Source: Burkholderia puraquae
GTDB lineage: Bacteria > Pseudomonadota > Gammaproteobacteria > Burkholderiales > Burkholderiaceae
Direction: 5' to 3'
DNA: 64,000 bases
NCBI RefSeq assembly: GCF_002099195.1
Contig: NZ_NBYX01000005.1
Location: 1 to 64,000 of the forward strand
Positions within the stretch are counted from its first letter, which is position 1. The number at the start of each line of letters is the position of its first letter. Below are positions 22,666 through 31,780 of this stretch, piece by piece. The position numbers and the translations under genes are program-made. The notes under the pieces were generated by a model. It was not told the DNA's origin and did no database searches. It saw only the letters and a list, made by a program, of their open reading frames with translations.

Positions 22666-25600
22666 ATGTCGAATGTACCTAAAAGTCCCGCGCCGACGCG
22701 GGCCAAAGCGCCGTCGGCCCGGCACCCGGATGGTGCGGCCGATGCACGCCAGCAGCAGGGCCAGCCGCCGCGCCGGCAGCAGGAACAGCAGGCGGGCAAG
22801 CCTGCACACGCGCCGCGCGGGCCGCGCGGCGACGAACCGCGCGGCGAGGCGCGCCAGCCGGCCGCGAAGGACGCGTCCCCGGCAACGGGCGAGCGAGCAC
22901 CGCGCCGCGAGCGTCCGTCGCGCGCCGTCGTCGCGCCGAACCCGGTCCCCCCGATCACGTACCCGGAAAGCCTGCCCGTGTCGGGCAAGCGCGACGAAAT
23001 CGCGCGCGCGATCGCCGGTCATCAGGTTGTCATCGTCTGCGGCGAAACCGGCTCGGGCAAGACCACGCAGCTGCCGAAGATCTGTCTCGATCTCGGCCGC
23101 GGCCTCGGCGCCGGCGGCACGGGCCTGATCGGCCATACGCAGCCGCGCCGCCTCGCCGCGTCGTCCACCGGCCGCCGGATCGCCGAGGAACTCGGCACGC
23201 CGTTCGGCGAAGTGGTCGGCTACAAGGTGCGCTTTACCGACAATCTCGCGCCGGGCGCGTCCGTGAAGCTGATGACGGACGGGATCCTGCTCGCCGAGAC
23301 GCAGACCGACCCGTTGCTGAAGGCGTACGACACGCTGATCATCGACGAGGCGCACGAGCGCAGCCTGAACATCGATTTCCTGCTCGGCTACCTGAAGGAA
23401 ATCCTGCCGAGGCGGCCGGACCTGAAGCTGATCGTCACGTCCGCGACGATCGACGCCGATCGCTTCGCGCGCCATTTCGGCACCGACGAGCGCCCGGCGC
23501 CCGTGATCGAGGTGAGCGGGCGGCTGTATCCGGTCGAGATGCGCTATCGCCCGGTGGCCGAGGATCGTCCTGCGGTGAAGAACGCCGAAGGCACGGGCGG
23601 CCGCGACCGCGTGAAGACCGCGCGCGAGGCCGAGCGCGACCTGATGGACGCGATCGTCGACGCGGTCGACGAGCTGTGCCGCGAAGGTCCCGGCGACGTG
23701 CTGGTGTTCCTGCCCGGCGAGCGCGAGATCCGCGAAGCGGCCGAGGCGCTGCGCAAGCACCACCCGCCGCACACGGAGATCCTGCCGCTGTTCGCGCGGC
23801 TGTCGGCGGCCGACCAGGACAAGGTGTTCAAGGCGTCGAACGCGCGCCGGATCGTGCTCGCGACCAACGTGGCCGAAACCTCGCTGACGGTGCCGGGCAT
23901 CCGCTACGTCGTCGATACGGGGCTCGCGCGCGTGAAGCGCTATTCGTACCGGAACAAGGTCGAGCAACTGCAGGTCGAGTCGATCTCGCAGGCGGCCGCG
24001 AACCAGCGCGCGGGCCGCTGCGGCCGCGTGGCCGACGGCGTCTGCATCCGCTTGTACGAGGAAAGCGACTACCAGGCGCGCGCGCGCTTCACCGATCCGG
24101 AAATCCTGCGCTCGTCGCTCGCGTCGGTGATCCTGCGGATGAAGTCGCTGCACCTGACCGCGATCGAATCGTTCCCGTTCCTCGAGCCGCCGCCCGGCCG
24201 CGCGATCGCGGACGGCTACCAGTTGCTCAACGAACTCGGCGCGGTCGACGACGACAACGCGCTGACGCCGCTCGGCCGCGAGCTCGCGCGGCTGCCGCTC
24301 GACCCGCGTGTCGGCCGGATGATTCTTGCCGCGCGCGACCAGCAGTCGCTGCGCGAGGTGCTGATCATCGCGAGCGCGCTGTCCGTGCAGGATCCGCGCG
24401 ACCGCCCGATCGAAGCGCAGGAGCAGGCCGACCAGGCGCACCGCCGGTTCGCCGACGAGCGTTCCGAATTCCTGCAGTGGCTGAAGATCTGGGCGTGGTT
24501 CGAAGAGGCGGTCGCGCACAAGAAGTCGAATCGCCAGCTCATTGACGCGTGCCGGCAGAACTTCCTGTCGCACCTGCGGCTGCGCGAGTGGCGCGACGTC
24601 CATTCGCAGCTGCTGACGGTCGTGCGCGAGCACGGCTGGCGGCTCAACGAAGTCGAGGCGACTTACGAACAGGTCCATCTGGCCCTGTTGACCGGGCTGC
24701 TCGGCAACCTCGGCCTGAAGGCCGACGACGATCCGCACTATCTCGGCGCGCGCGGGATCAAGTTCTACCTGTGGCCGGGCTCCGTGCTCGCGAAGAAGGC
24801 CGGCCGCTGGGTGATGGCGGCCGAGCTCGTCGAGACGAGCCGGCTGTACGCGCGCTGCCTCGCGAAGATCGAGCCCGAATGGGTCGAGAAGATCGGCGCG
24901 CACCTGCTGAAGAAATCGCTGTCGGAGCCGCACTGGGAAAAGCGCCCGGCGCAGGTCAGCGCGTACGAGCGCGCGACGCTGTACGGGCTGCCGATCTACC
25001 ACCGCCGGCGCGTCGCGTTCGGCAAGCAGGATCCGTCGCGGGCGCGCGAGCTGTTCATCCGCGGCGCGCTGGTCGATGGCGAGTTCGACACGAAGCTCGC
25101 GTTCTTCGCGCACAACCGCAAGCTGCTCGCCGACATCGAGCAGCTCGAGCACAAGTCGCGCCGCCAGGACGTGCTGGTCGACGACGAGCTGATCTACGCG
25201 TACTACGACCAGGCGATCCCGGAAGGGATCCACACGGGCGCGGCATTCGAGCGCTGGTATCGCGACGAGGTGAAGAAGGGTGGCCAGGCGGAGGACAAGC
25301 AGCGCCTGCTGTACCTGTCGCGCGACGACCTGATGCGCCACGAGGCAGCCGGCGTGACGACTGAGCTGTTCCCGAAGCGCGCGACGATGGCCGGCGTCGA
25401 GATGGCGCTCACGTACCACTTCGAGCCCGGCACGCCGCGCGACGGCGTGACGCTCGCGGTGCCGCTGTACGCGCTGAACCAGGTCGATGCACGCCGCTGC
25501 GAGTGGCTCGTGCCGGGGATGCTGAAGGAAAAGGTGCAGTTGCTGCTGAAGTCGCTGCCGCAGAAGCTGCGCCGGCATTGCGTGCCGCTGCCCGAGTATG

Positions 25601-26874
25601 CGGCCGGCTTCATCGAGCGGATGGGCCGCGAGCGCTTCGGCGCGGGCGGGCTCGTCGAGGCGCTGATTGCCGACGTGCGCGGCGAGACGCAGGTCGCGAT
25701 GAAGACGGCCGACTTCAAGCTCGAGACGCTGCCCGCCCATCTGTTCATGAATTTCAAGGTGATCGACGAGCACGGCCGCCAGCTCGCGATGGGGCGCAAT
25801 CTCGCGCAGCTTCGCCAGGAGCTGGGCGCGCAGGCGCAGCAGCAGTTCCAGAAGATCGCGGCGGCGTCGACGATCGCGGCCGGCGGCGATGCCGATGCCG
25901 GCCAGGCAACCAGCCAGGCGCCGGCGACGATTGCCGCGCCCGGTGCTGCCGGTCGCGGCGCGAAGGCCGGCAAGGGCGCGGCCCCGCAGACGGCCGCTCC
26001 GGCGGAAGCCGGCGCGACGGCGCTGTACGAGAACCTGACGACGTGGAATTTCGGCAAGCTGCCCGAGCTGCTGGAGATCCGCCGGCGCGGCCAGACGCTG
26101 TACGGCTACCCGGCGCTCGTCGATCGCGGCACGCATTGCGACGTCGAGGTGTTCGATTCGCCGGAGGAGGCGGCGCGCATCCACCGGGCCGGCCTGCGGC
26201 GGCTGTTCGCGCTGCAGCTGAAGGAGCCGATCAAGTTCCTCGAGAAGAACCTGCCGGGCCTGCGCGAGATGGCGATGCAGTACATGTCGCTCGGCACGCA
26301 GGACGAGCTGCGCGACCAGCTGATCGACACGGCGCTCGACCGCGCGTGCCTGCAGGACCCGCTGCCCGACGACGACGCGAGCTTCCACGCGCGCCGTGAC
26401 GAGGGCCGGAGCCGCCTGAACCTGCTCGCGCAGGAAATCGCGCGGCTGGTCGGCCAGATCCTGGCCGAATACGCAGGGCTCGTGAAGAAGCTCGCGCAGG
26501 CGAAGCCGTTCGCGCAGGCGCATGCGGACTTGCAGCAGCAGCTCGCCGCGCTGGTCGGCAAGCGCTTCGTGATCGATACGCCTTACGCGCAGCTTGCTCA
26601 CTTCCCGCGCTACCTGAAGGGCATCGCGCTGCGGATCGACAAGCTGAAGGCCGATCCGGCGCGCGACGCGAAGCAGTCGGCCGACTTGTTGCCGCTCGCC
26701 CAGCAGTACCAGCGCGCGGTGTCGCAGCGCGGCGGTGTCGCCGACGCGCGGCTCGCGGAATTCCGCTGGTTGCTCGAGGAACTGCGGATTTCGCTGTTCG
26801 CGCAGGAACTGCGCACGCCGATGCCTGTCTCTGTCAAGCGTCTGCACAAGGTCTGGGAGTCGATGCAGCGCTAG
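22666..26874 (+). CDS. hrpA: DEAH-box ATP-dependent RNA helicase HrpA
   Basis: A 1402-residue helicase. After a basic, low-complexity N terminus (about 95 residues) come the DEAH core motifs: GETGSGKTTQ (I, near residue 126), TQPRRLAA (Ia), IIDEAHERS (II, DEAH at 227-230), TSATID (III), ATNVAETSLT (V) and QRAGRCGR (VI). Helicase-associated domains and the long C-terminal HrpA domain (DUF3418) follow, the latter interrupted by an Ala/Gly-rich insert at about residues 1065-1115. HrpA acts on mRNA and on stalled, collided ribosomes. The length fits the bacterial family. Confidence 0.95.
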   Translation: MSNVPKSPAPTRAKAPSARHPDGAADARQQQGQPPRRQQEQQAGKPAHAPRGPRGDEPRGEARQPAAKDASPATGERAPRRERPSRAVVAPNPVPPITYPESLPVSGKRDEIARAIAGHQVVIVCGETGSGKTTQLPKICLDLGRGLGAGGTGLIGHTQPRRLAASSTGRRIAEELGTPFGEVVGYKVRFTDNLAPGASVKLMTDGILLAETQTDPLLKAYDTLIIDEAHERSLNIDFLLGYLKEILPRRPDLKLIVTSATIDADRFARHFGTDERPAPVIEVSGRLYPVEMRYRPVAEDRPAVKNAEGTGGRDRVKTAREAERDLMDAIVDAVDELCREGPGDVLVFLPGEREIREAAEALRKHHPPHTEILPLFARLSAADQDKVFKASNARRIVLATNVAETSLTVPGIRYVVDTGLARVKRYSYRNKVEQLQVESISQAAANQRAGRCGRVADGVCIRLYEESDYQARARFTDPEILRSSLASVILRMKSLHLTAIESFPFLEPPPGRAIADGYQLLNELGAVDDDNALTPLGRELARLPLDPRVGRMILAARDQQSLREVLIIASALSVQDPRDRPIEAQEQADQAHRRFADERSEFLQWLKIWAWFEEAVAHKKSNRQLIDACRQNFLSHLRLREWRDVHSQLLTVVREHGWRLNEVEATYEQVHLALLTGLLGNLGLKADDDPHYLGARGIKFYLWPGSVLAKKAGRWVMAAELVETSRLYARCLAKIEPEWVEKIGAHLLKKSLSEPHWEKRPAQVSAYERATLYGLPIYHRRRVAFGKQDPSRARELFIRGALVDGEFDTKLAFFAHNRKLLADIEQLEHKSRRQDVLVDDELIYAYYDQAIPEGIHTGAAFERWYRDEVKKGGQAEDKQRLLYLSRDDLMRHEAAGVTTELFPKRATMAGVEMALTYHFEPGTPRDGVTLAVPLYALNQVDARRCEWLVPGMLKEKVQLLLKSLPQKLRRHCVPLPEYAAGFIERMGRERFGAGGLVEALIADVRGETQVAMKTADFKLETLPAHLFMNFKVIDEHGRQLAMGRNLAQLRQELGAQAQQQFQKIAAASTIAAGGDADAGQATSQAPATIAAPGAAGRGAKAGKGAAPQTAAPAEAGATALYENLTTWNFGKLPELLEIRRRGQTLYGYPALVDRGTHCDVEVFDSPEEAARIHRAGLRRLFALQLKEPIKFLEKNLPGLREMAMQYMSLGTQDELRDQLIDTALDRACLQDPLPDDDASFHARRDEGRSRLNLLAQEIARLVGQILAEYAGLVKKLAQAKPFAQAHADLQQQLAALVGKRFVIDTPYAQLAHFPRYLKGIALRIDKLKADPARDAKQSADLLPLAQQYQRAVSQRGGVADARLAEFRWLLEELRISLFAQELRTPMPVSVKRLHKVWESMQR

Positions 26875-27054
26875 CGCAACATCGGTTTCCCGGGCCCGCA
26901 CCGGCGGCCGGCCCCGGCCGGCCGCGCGGCGCCTGCCGCGCCGGCCGACCGGGCCGCCGCGGCGTGCGTCGAAGTGGCGCAATGCCGGCTTGCGTCAACC
27001 GGCCGGGCCGGTTGAACGTTTTACAATGACGGTTGTTCCACGACGTGAGTCTTC

Positions 27055-28044
27055 ATGCCCACTTTCCTCTCCCTCGGCCGCACGCTCGCGCTGGCCGCCG
27101 CCGTGCTGGCGCCCGCCGCACACGCGAATAACGTGATCGTCCTCAATTCGGCCGAAGCGACGCTTTCCCTGATCGACCAGCAGACCCGCGAGGTCGTCGG
27201 CACGATGCCGACCGGCAAGGAACCGCACCACCTGATGGCGACGCCCGACAATTCGTCGCTGATCGTCGCAAATTCGGTCTCGAACAGCCTGATGTTCCTC
27301 GATCCGAAGACGGGCAAGCTGCAGCACACCGTCGAAGGGATCGACGATCCTTACCAGCTCGGCTTCTCGCCCGACCGCAAGTGGTTCGCGGCCGCCGGCC
27401 TGCGCCTCGACCGCGTCGACATCTACGGTTACGACGGCCGCGACCTGAAGCTCGTGAAGCGCGTGCCGCTCGCGGTGATGCCGAGCCACCTCGCGTTCAC
27501 GAAGGACAACAAGACGCTGCTCGTGTCGCTGCAGGTCTCCGGCGAGATCGCGGCAATCGACCTGCCGACGCAGACGGTCAAGTGGAAGATGAAGGTCGGC
27601 AAGGTGCCGGCCGGCCTGTGGCTCACGCCTGACGACAAGTACCTGCTCGTCGGGATGACCGGCGCGGATTACGTCGCGGTGGTCGACTGGCGCAACCAGA
27701 AGGTCGTCAAGCAGATCTACACCGGCAAGGGCGCACACAACTTCCGCTCGCTCGCCGACGGCACGCACGTCGCGGTGACGAACCGGGTCGCGAACACGAT
27801 CAGCATCATCGACGAGAACACGCTCACCAACGTCGGCGACATCACCGGCCTGCTGCCGGGCCCCGACGACATGGAACTGTCCGCCGACAAGAAGACGCTG
27901 TGGGTGACGTTCCGCTTCGCGAAGAAGGTCGGGATCATCGACCTGGCGTCGCGCAAGCTGGTGCAGACGATCGCCGTCGGCCGTTCGCCGCACGGCATCT
28001 ACTTCTACGACCGCGCGCCGTGGCGCGCCGCGAACGGCGCGTAA
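27055..28044 (+). CDS. Exported YncE-like beta-propeller (YVTN repeat) protein
   Basis: A 329-residue protein with a signal peptide (MPTFLSLGRTLALAAAVLAPAAHA). It is followed by repeated propeller blades of the YVTN type, for example SLIDQQTREVVGTMPTGKEP and ISIIDENTLTNVGDITG, and the end VQTIAVGRSPHGIYF. Such seven-bladed propellers in the periplasm bind ligands or other proteins; the best known, YncE, has no agreed enzymatic role. A membrane-bound hydroxylase-family gene follows 16 bases later on the same strand, so the two may work together, but no function can be named. Confidence 0.85.
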   Translation: MPTFLSLGRTLALAAAVLAPAAHANNVIVLNSAEATLSLIDQQTREVVGTMPTGKEPHHLMATPDNSSLIVANSVSNSLMFLDPKTGKLQHTVEGIDDPYQLGFSPDRKWFAAAGLRLDRVDIYGYDGRDLKLVKRVPLAVMPSHLAFTKDNKTLLVSLQVSGEIAAIDLPTQTVKWKMKVGKVPAGLWLTPDDKYLLVGMTGADYVAVVDWRNQKVVKQIYTGKGAHNFRSLADGTHVAVTNRVANTISIIDENTLTNVGDITGLLPGPDDMELSADKKTLWVTFRFAKKVGIIDLASRKLVQTIAVGRSPHGIYFYDRAPWRAANGA

Positions 28045-28060
28045 CGGGCGGGGGAGAACG

Positions 28061-29035
28061 ATGCTGCACCTGATCGATGCGTTCGTATCGGACATCCAGA
28101 CCTGGCTGTACGTCGACGTCGTGCAGCCGCTCCTCTTCAAGTTCAACCTGATGGACTATGACGAGGACACCTACGACGCGCTGTACTGGGTGATCGTCGG
28201 CGCGCTGCAGATGGTGCTGATGTTCGTGCTCCTGCGCCCGCTCGAGGCGCTCGCGCCCGTCGAGCGCTGGACGAACCGCCGTGCCGTGCGGGTCGACGTG
28301 ATCTATACGGCGATTGCGAAGCTCGGCATCTATTCGGTGTTCTTCTTCTTCGCGCTGCAGCCGGTATTCGACAACTTCCAGGCATGGCTGCGGCTGCATG
28401 GCATCGCGAACGTCAACCTCGACTACCTGTGGCCGGGCGTGACCTCGAAGCCGATCGTCGCGTTCGCGATCTATCTCGTCGTGCTCGATTTCGCCGGCTA
28501 CTGGTATCACCGCTGGCAGCACAAGTTCGGCATCTGGTGGGAGCTGCATGCCGTGCATCACAGCCAGCGCCAGATGTCGCTGTGGTGCGACGACCGCAAC
28601 CACGTGCTCGACGACGTGATCCAGTCGTGCTTCTTCGCAGCGATCGCGCTCGTGATCGGCGTGACGCCGTCGCAGTTCGTCGTGCTGACCGCGTTCACCA
28701 ACTTCATGCAGAGCATTCAGCACACGAATGCGCGGCTGTCGTTCGGCTGGCTCGGCGAGCGCCTGTTCGTGAGCCCGATCTTCCACCGTCGCCACCACGC
28801 GGTCGGCTATGGCCACGAAGGCACGAAGTACGGCTGCAACTTCGGCGTGCTGTTCCCGTGGTGGGACATGATGTTCGGCACCGCGTCGTGGAACCGCACG
28901 GTCGAGCCGACCGGCATCCGCGACCAGGTCGAGGGCGTGTCCTACGGTGAAGGTTTCTGGGCGCAGCACGGTCTCGCGTTCGTACGGATCTTCCGGCGCC
29001 TGTTCCCCGCCAAGCGCGGCGCGGCGTCGGCCTGA
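28061..29035 (+). CDS. Sterol desaturase/fatty acid hydroxylase-family membrane protein
   Basis: A 324-residue membrane protein with spans near residues 44-62, 80-100 and 130-150. It has the histidine clusters that bind the di-iron site: WYHRWQH, then HAVHHS, then HRRHHAVGYGH. The family inserts hydroxyl groups or double bonds into lipids using oxygen. The start at 28061 follows a GGGGGAGAACG ribosome site. It is probably cotranscribed with the upstream propeller gene and is closed by a strong terminator. The lipid substrate is unknown. Confidence 0.88.
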   Translation: MLHLIDAFVSDIQTWLYVDVVQPLLFKFNLMDYDEDTYDALYWVIVGALQMVLMFVLLRPLEALAPVERWTNRRAVRVDVIYTAIAKLGIYSVFFFFALQPVFDNFQAWLRLHGIANVNLDYLWPGVTSKPIVAFAIYLVVLDFAGYWYHRWQHKFGIWWELHAVHHSQRQMSLWCDDRNHVLDDVIQSCFFAAIALVIGVTPSQFVVLTAFTNFMQSIQHTNARLSFGWLGERLFVSPIFHRRHHAVGYGHEGTKYGCNFGVLFPWWDMMFGTASWNRTVEPTGIRDQVEGVSYGEGFWAQHGLAFVRIFRRLFPAKRGAASA

Positions 29036-29064
29036 TCCGGCCATTCCCGCATTGAGCGGCTCTC

Positions 29065-29109
29065 CCACGCGGCCCGCATGTGCTTTGGCGCATGCGGGCC
29101 GCGTGGTTT
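29065..29109 (+). terminator. Strong terminator after the hydroxylase gene
   Basis: A perfect 16-bp stem (CCACGCGGCCCGCATG at 29065-29080, complement at 29091-29106) with a 10-base loop is followed by TTTA. It separates the hydroxylase gene from the EI24 gene that starts 38 bases later. Confidence 0.8.
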
Positions 29110-29146
29110 ATCCTTTCCCCGTTTTTCTCCGTCGATACAGGCTCGC

Positions 29147-29974
29147 ATGAACGACTTGCTGCGTTCCTTCGTCCGGGCATTGGCGAGTGCTCTGCATCCG
29201 CGCATGCTCTGGCTCACCCTGATGCCGTTTCTCGTGTCGGCCGTCCTGTGGGGCGTCGTGCTGTGGTTCTCGTGGCAGACGCTGCTGGACCTCGCACGCG
29301 GCGCGCTCGACGGCTTCGTGCTGACGGCCGCGCTGTATCGCGCGTTCGACGCGATCGGCATGTCGCAGCTGCATGCGGTCGTCGCGCCGTTCGTGGTGGT
29401 GTCGCTCGCGATCCCGCTGATCGTGCTGACCGTGCTGCTGCTGATCGCGACGATTTCGATGCCGGTCGTGATCAAGCACCTGTCGAACCGGCAGTTCGCG
29501 GCGCTCGAGCCGAAGCGGGGTGGCACCTTCTTCGGCAGCGTGTTCAATTCGCTGTGGGCGGCGCTGGCCGGTGTCGTCGTGCTGGTCGTCACGATCCCGC
29601 TGTGGCTGATTCCGCCGTTCTTCGCGCTGCTGCCGCCCGTGATCTGGGGCTGGCTCACGTACCGCGTGATGACCTACGACGCGCTCGCGCTGCATGCGAG
29701 CCGCGATGAGCGCCGGGCGCTCGTGCGGCAGCACCGCTGGCCGCTGATCGGCATCGGCGTCGCGACCGGGCTGCTCGGCACCGTGCCGACCTTCGTGTGG
29801 GTATCGTCGGTCTGGATGATGGTGCTGTTTCCGTTTGTCGCGGCGGCCATGATCTGGGTTTACGCTTTCATCCTCGTCTTCTCGGCGCTGTGGTTCGGGC
29901 ATTACTGCCTGCGCGCGCTGGAGGACCTGCGTGCGAGTTCGCGCGCCACCGCAATCGACATGGGGCAGGCATGA
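29147..29974 (+). CDS. EI24-domain (CysZ-like) membrane protein
   Basis: A 275-residue membrane protein with about five to six hydrophobic segments (for example TLMPFLVSAVLWGVVLWF and LIVLTVLLLIATISMPVVI). They are arranged as in the EI24 family, whose bacterial members include the sulfate permease CysZ. I start at ATG 29147, where the hydrophobic helix of the family begins; the upstream in-frame residues overlap the terminator. It overlaps the CinA-like gene by ATGA. There are no sulfate genes nearby, so transport of sulfate is not claimed. Confidence 0.82.
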   Translation: MNDLLRSFVRALASALHPRMLWLTLMPFLVSAVLWGVVLWFSWQTLLDLARGALDGFVLTAALYRAFDAIGMSQLHAVVAPFVVVSLAIPLIVLTVLLLIATISMPVVIKHLSNRQFAALEPKRGGTFFGSVFNSLWAALAGVVVLVVTIPLWLIPPFFALLPPVIWGWLTYRVMTYDALALHASRDERRALVRQHRWPLIGIGVATGLLGTVPTFVWVSSVWMMVLFPFVAAAMIWVYAFILVFSALWFGHYCLRALEDLRASSRATAIDMGQA

Positions 29975-30786
29975 GCATCGGCATCATCATCATCGGCGAC
30001 GAAATCCTTTCGGGCCGCCGGCAGGACAAGCATCTGGCGAAGGTCGTCGAGCTGCTCGGCGCGCGCGGCCTCGCGCTCGACTGGGCCGAATACGTCGGCG
30101 ACGATCCGGCGCGCATCACGGCGACTCTCGCACGCGCGATCGCGTCGGGCGACATCGTGTTCTCGACGGGCGGGATCGGCGCGACGCCGGACGACCATAC
30201 GCGCCAGTGCGCGGCCGCCGCGCTCGGCGTGCCGCTCGCGCTGCATCCGGAAGCGAAGGTGCTGATTGCGGAGCGGATCCGCGAAACGCACACCGATCCG
30301 GCCACGCCGGTCGACTTCGATTCGCCGGAGAACCAGCACCGCTTCAACATGGGCGTGTTCCCGGTGGGCGCGACGATCATCCCGAACGGCTACAACCGGA
30401 TTCCCGGTTTCTCGGTCGGCGACCTGCACTTCGTGCCGGGCTTTCCGGTAATGGCGTGGCCGATGATCGAATGGGTGCTCGATACGAAGTACGCGCACCT
30501 GCATCACGCGACGCCGCATGCGGAACGCTCGCTTTACGTGTTCGAACTGCCGGAATCGACGCTCACGCCGCTGATGGAGCGCATCGAGCGCGATTTCCCG
30601 GGCGTGCGCGTGTTCAGCCTGCCGAGCGTCGGCGATGCGGAGCGCGGCGGGATCTACGCGCGCCGTCACATCGACCTCGGCGTGAAGGGCGAGCCGGAAG
30701 CGGTCGCGGCCGCGTACGTGAAGCTGCGCGAAGGCGTGCACTTGCTCGGCGGCGATGTCGTCGAGCCCGATACGCCGCGCGCCTGA
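29971..30786 (+). CDS. CinA-like molybdopterin-binding-fold protein
   Basis: A 271-residue protein with the MoaB/MogA-like fold used as the N-terminal half of CinA: IIIIGDEILSGRRQDKHL, FSTGGIGATPDDHTRQC and PNGYNRIPGFSV. It lacks the C-terminal nicotinamide-nucleotide amidase domain of full CinA. Proteins of this form are often labelled competence/damage-inducible protein A. The fold suggests ADP-ribose or molybdopterin-type nucleotide hydrolysis, but the substrate is unproven. Translation is coupled to the EI24 gene. Confidence 0.88.
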   Translation: MSIGIIIIGDEILSGRRQDKHLAKVVELLGARGLALDWAEYVGDDPARITATLARAIASGDIVFSTGGIGATPDDHTRQCAAAALGVPLALHPEAKVLIAERIRETHTDPATPVDFDSPENQHRFNMGVFPVGATIIPNGYNRIPGFSVGDLHFVPGFPVMAWPMIEWVLDTKYAHLHHATPHAERSLYVFELPESTLTPLMERIERDFPGVRVFSLPSVGDAERGGIYARRHIDLGVKGEPEAVAAAYVKLREGVHLLGGDVVEPDTPRA

Positions 30787-30823
30787 GCGGCCCCTCGGCC
30801 TCTCGACCGGCCGCACAAAAGCC

Positions 30824-30846
30824 ACGGGCCGCGCAATGCGGCCCGT
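30824..30846. terminator. Hairpin between convergent genes
   Basis: ACGGGCCGC (30824-30832) and GCGGCCCGT (30838-30846) form a perfect 9-bp stem in the gap between the convergent CinA-like and rhodanese genes. There is no clear T tract. Confidence 0.5.
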
Positions 30847-30909
30847 CATCGGCATGTCATCGCCCGGCTCGACGATGAGGTTGTCGTCACCGGCGGGCGC
30901 GGCGCGCCG

Positions 30910-31374
30910 TCAGGCGCCGATCCACGGCAGTTTCCGGAAGCACCAGCCGTCGACCGTCTTGCGGTGGCCTTCGGCGTCCTTCGCGCCCTCGAAGCCTTCG
31001 AGCAGGTCGAACGCCTTCGTGAAGCCGGCCTGCGTGGAGGCGACCGCGGCGAGCTTCGAGCGCGCGGCGCTGCGGCACAGGAACAGGATGGGCGTATCGG
31101 CCGGGAGGGCCGCCTTCAGTTCGTTGACGAATTCGGCGTTCGGCACGCCGCCCGGATAGCGCGTCCATTCGAGGTGCAGGTACTGGCCGTCGCCGACGAG
31201 CGGGCGGCCGATCCAGTCGAGTTCGGCGCGGGTGCGCACGTCGACGAGGCGCGCCGACGGATCGAGCTGCAGCAGTTCGAAGGCCTCGGCCGGCAGCAGC
31301 GCCCCGGCATAGTTCAGCGCGCCTTGTGCGCGGCGTTCGTCGGCCTTCGTGTAAAGCTGGTCGAGCGTACTCAT
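30910..31374 (-). CDS. Rhodanese-domain protein
   Basis: A 154-residue single-domain rhodanese, starting at ATG 31374 with GGAGA upstream on the minus strand. LLQLDPSARLVDVRTRAELDW is the N-terminal signature and PILFLCRSAARSKLAA holds the active-site cysteine in a CRSAARS loop. Rhodanese domains transfer sulfane sulfur through a persulfide on this cysteine. The protein is cytoplasmic, with no signal peptide. It is divergent from glnA, with a 406-base gap holding the glnA control sites. Confidence 0.9.
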   Translation of the reverse strand: MSTLDQLYTKADERRAQGALNYAGALLPAEAFELLQLDPSARLVDVRTRAELDWIGRPLVGDGQYLHLEWTRYPGGVPNAEFVNELKAALPADTPILFLCRSAARSKLAAVASTQAGFTKAFDLLEGFEGAKDAEGHRKTVDGWCFRKLPWIGA

Positions 31375-31496
31375 GGCAGGGAGTCTCCTATCGGTCAAAC
31401 GAACATTCTAGCGCGGCGTCGCGGCACGGATGGTCGTGTGAGGGACGGTGCGCGCACCACACACGCGCTCACCAAAAGCGTGCAGAATGGCGCGAA

Positions 31497-31554
31497 TGCA
31501 CCAGAATGATGCTGTCGGTGCGGTGTGCTGCGGCGATTGCACCATCGAGGTGCT
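31497..31554 (+). promoter_or_regulatory. Two NtrC-binding sites upstream of glnA
   Basis: TGCACCATCGAGGTGCT (31538-31554) matches the NtrC consensus TGCACC-N5-GGTGCA at all but the last base. A weaker copy, TGCACCAGAATGATGCT, lies at 31497-31513. The two are 41 bases apart, so on the same face of the helix, and about 100-155 bases upstream of the sigma-54 promoter, the usual enhancer distance. Confidence 0.85.
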
Positions 31555-31652
31555 TCCGGTCGGTGGGCGGTGCGGAGCCGAGCCCCGGAATTGCGCAGCA
31601 CAGCCCCGTCGCGACGAGCGCTGGCGCGATTCGCGCCAGTCATGCGCATAGG

Positions 31653-31668
31653 TGGCACGGAAGCTGCT
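31653..31668 (+). promoter_or_regulatory. Sigma-54 promoter of glnA
   Basis: TGGCACGGAAGCTGCT has the -24 GG and -12 GC elements at exact spacing and TGGCACG identical to the consensus. It lies 113 bases before the glnA start. With the upstream NtrC sites it predicts activation under nitrogen limitation. Confidence 0.88.
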
Positions 31669-31780
31669 ATATAGAATTCGGTCGAATCGGGGCGCGCTGC
31701 GCCAAAGCAAGACCCCGGTCAGCTCGATAAACGAGGCGGTTCCCAGTCCGCCGGAATTGTTCTAATCAGGAGAAGAGGTT

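Noticed and set aside
22651-26982. Minus-strand open frame of over 1400 codons opposite hrpA
   Set aside because: Its composition is dominated by Arg, Leu, Ala and Gly as expected for the shadow of a GC-rich gene. It has no ribosome site or known motif, and hrpA on the other strand is certain.
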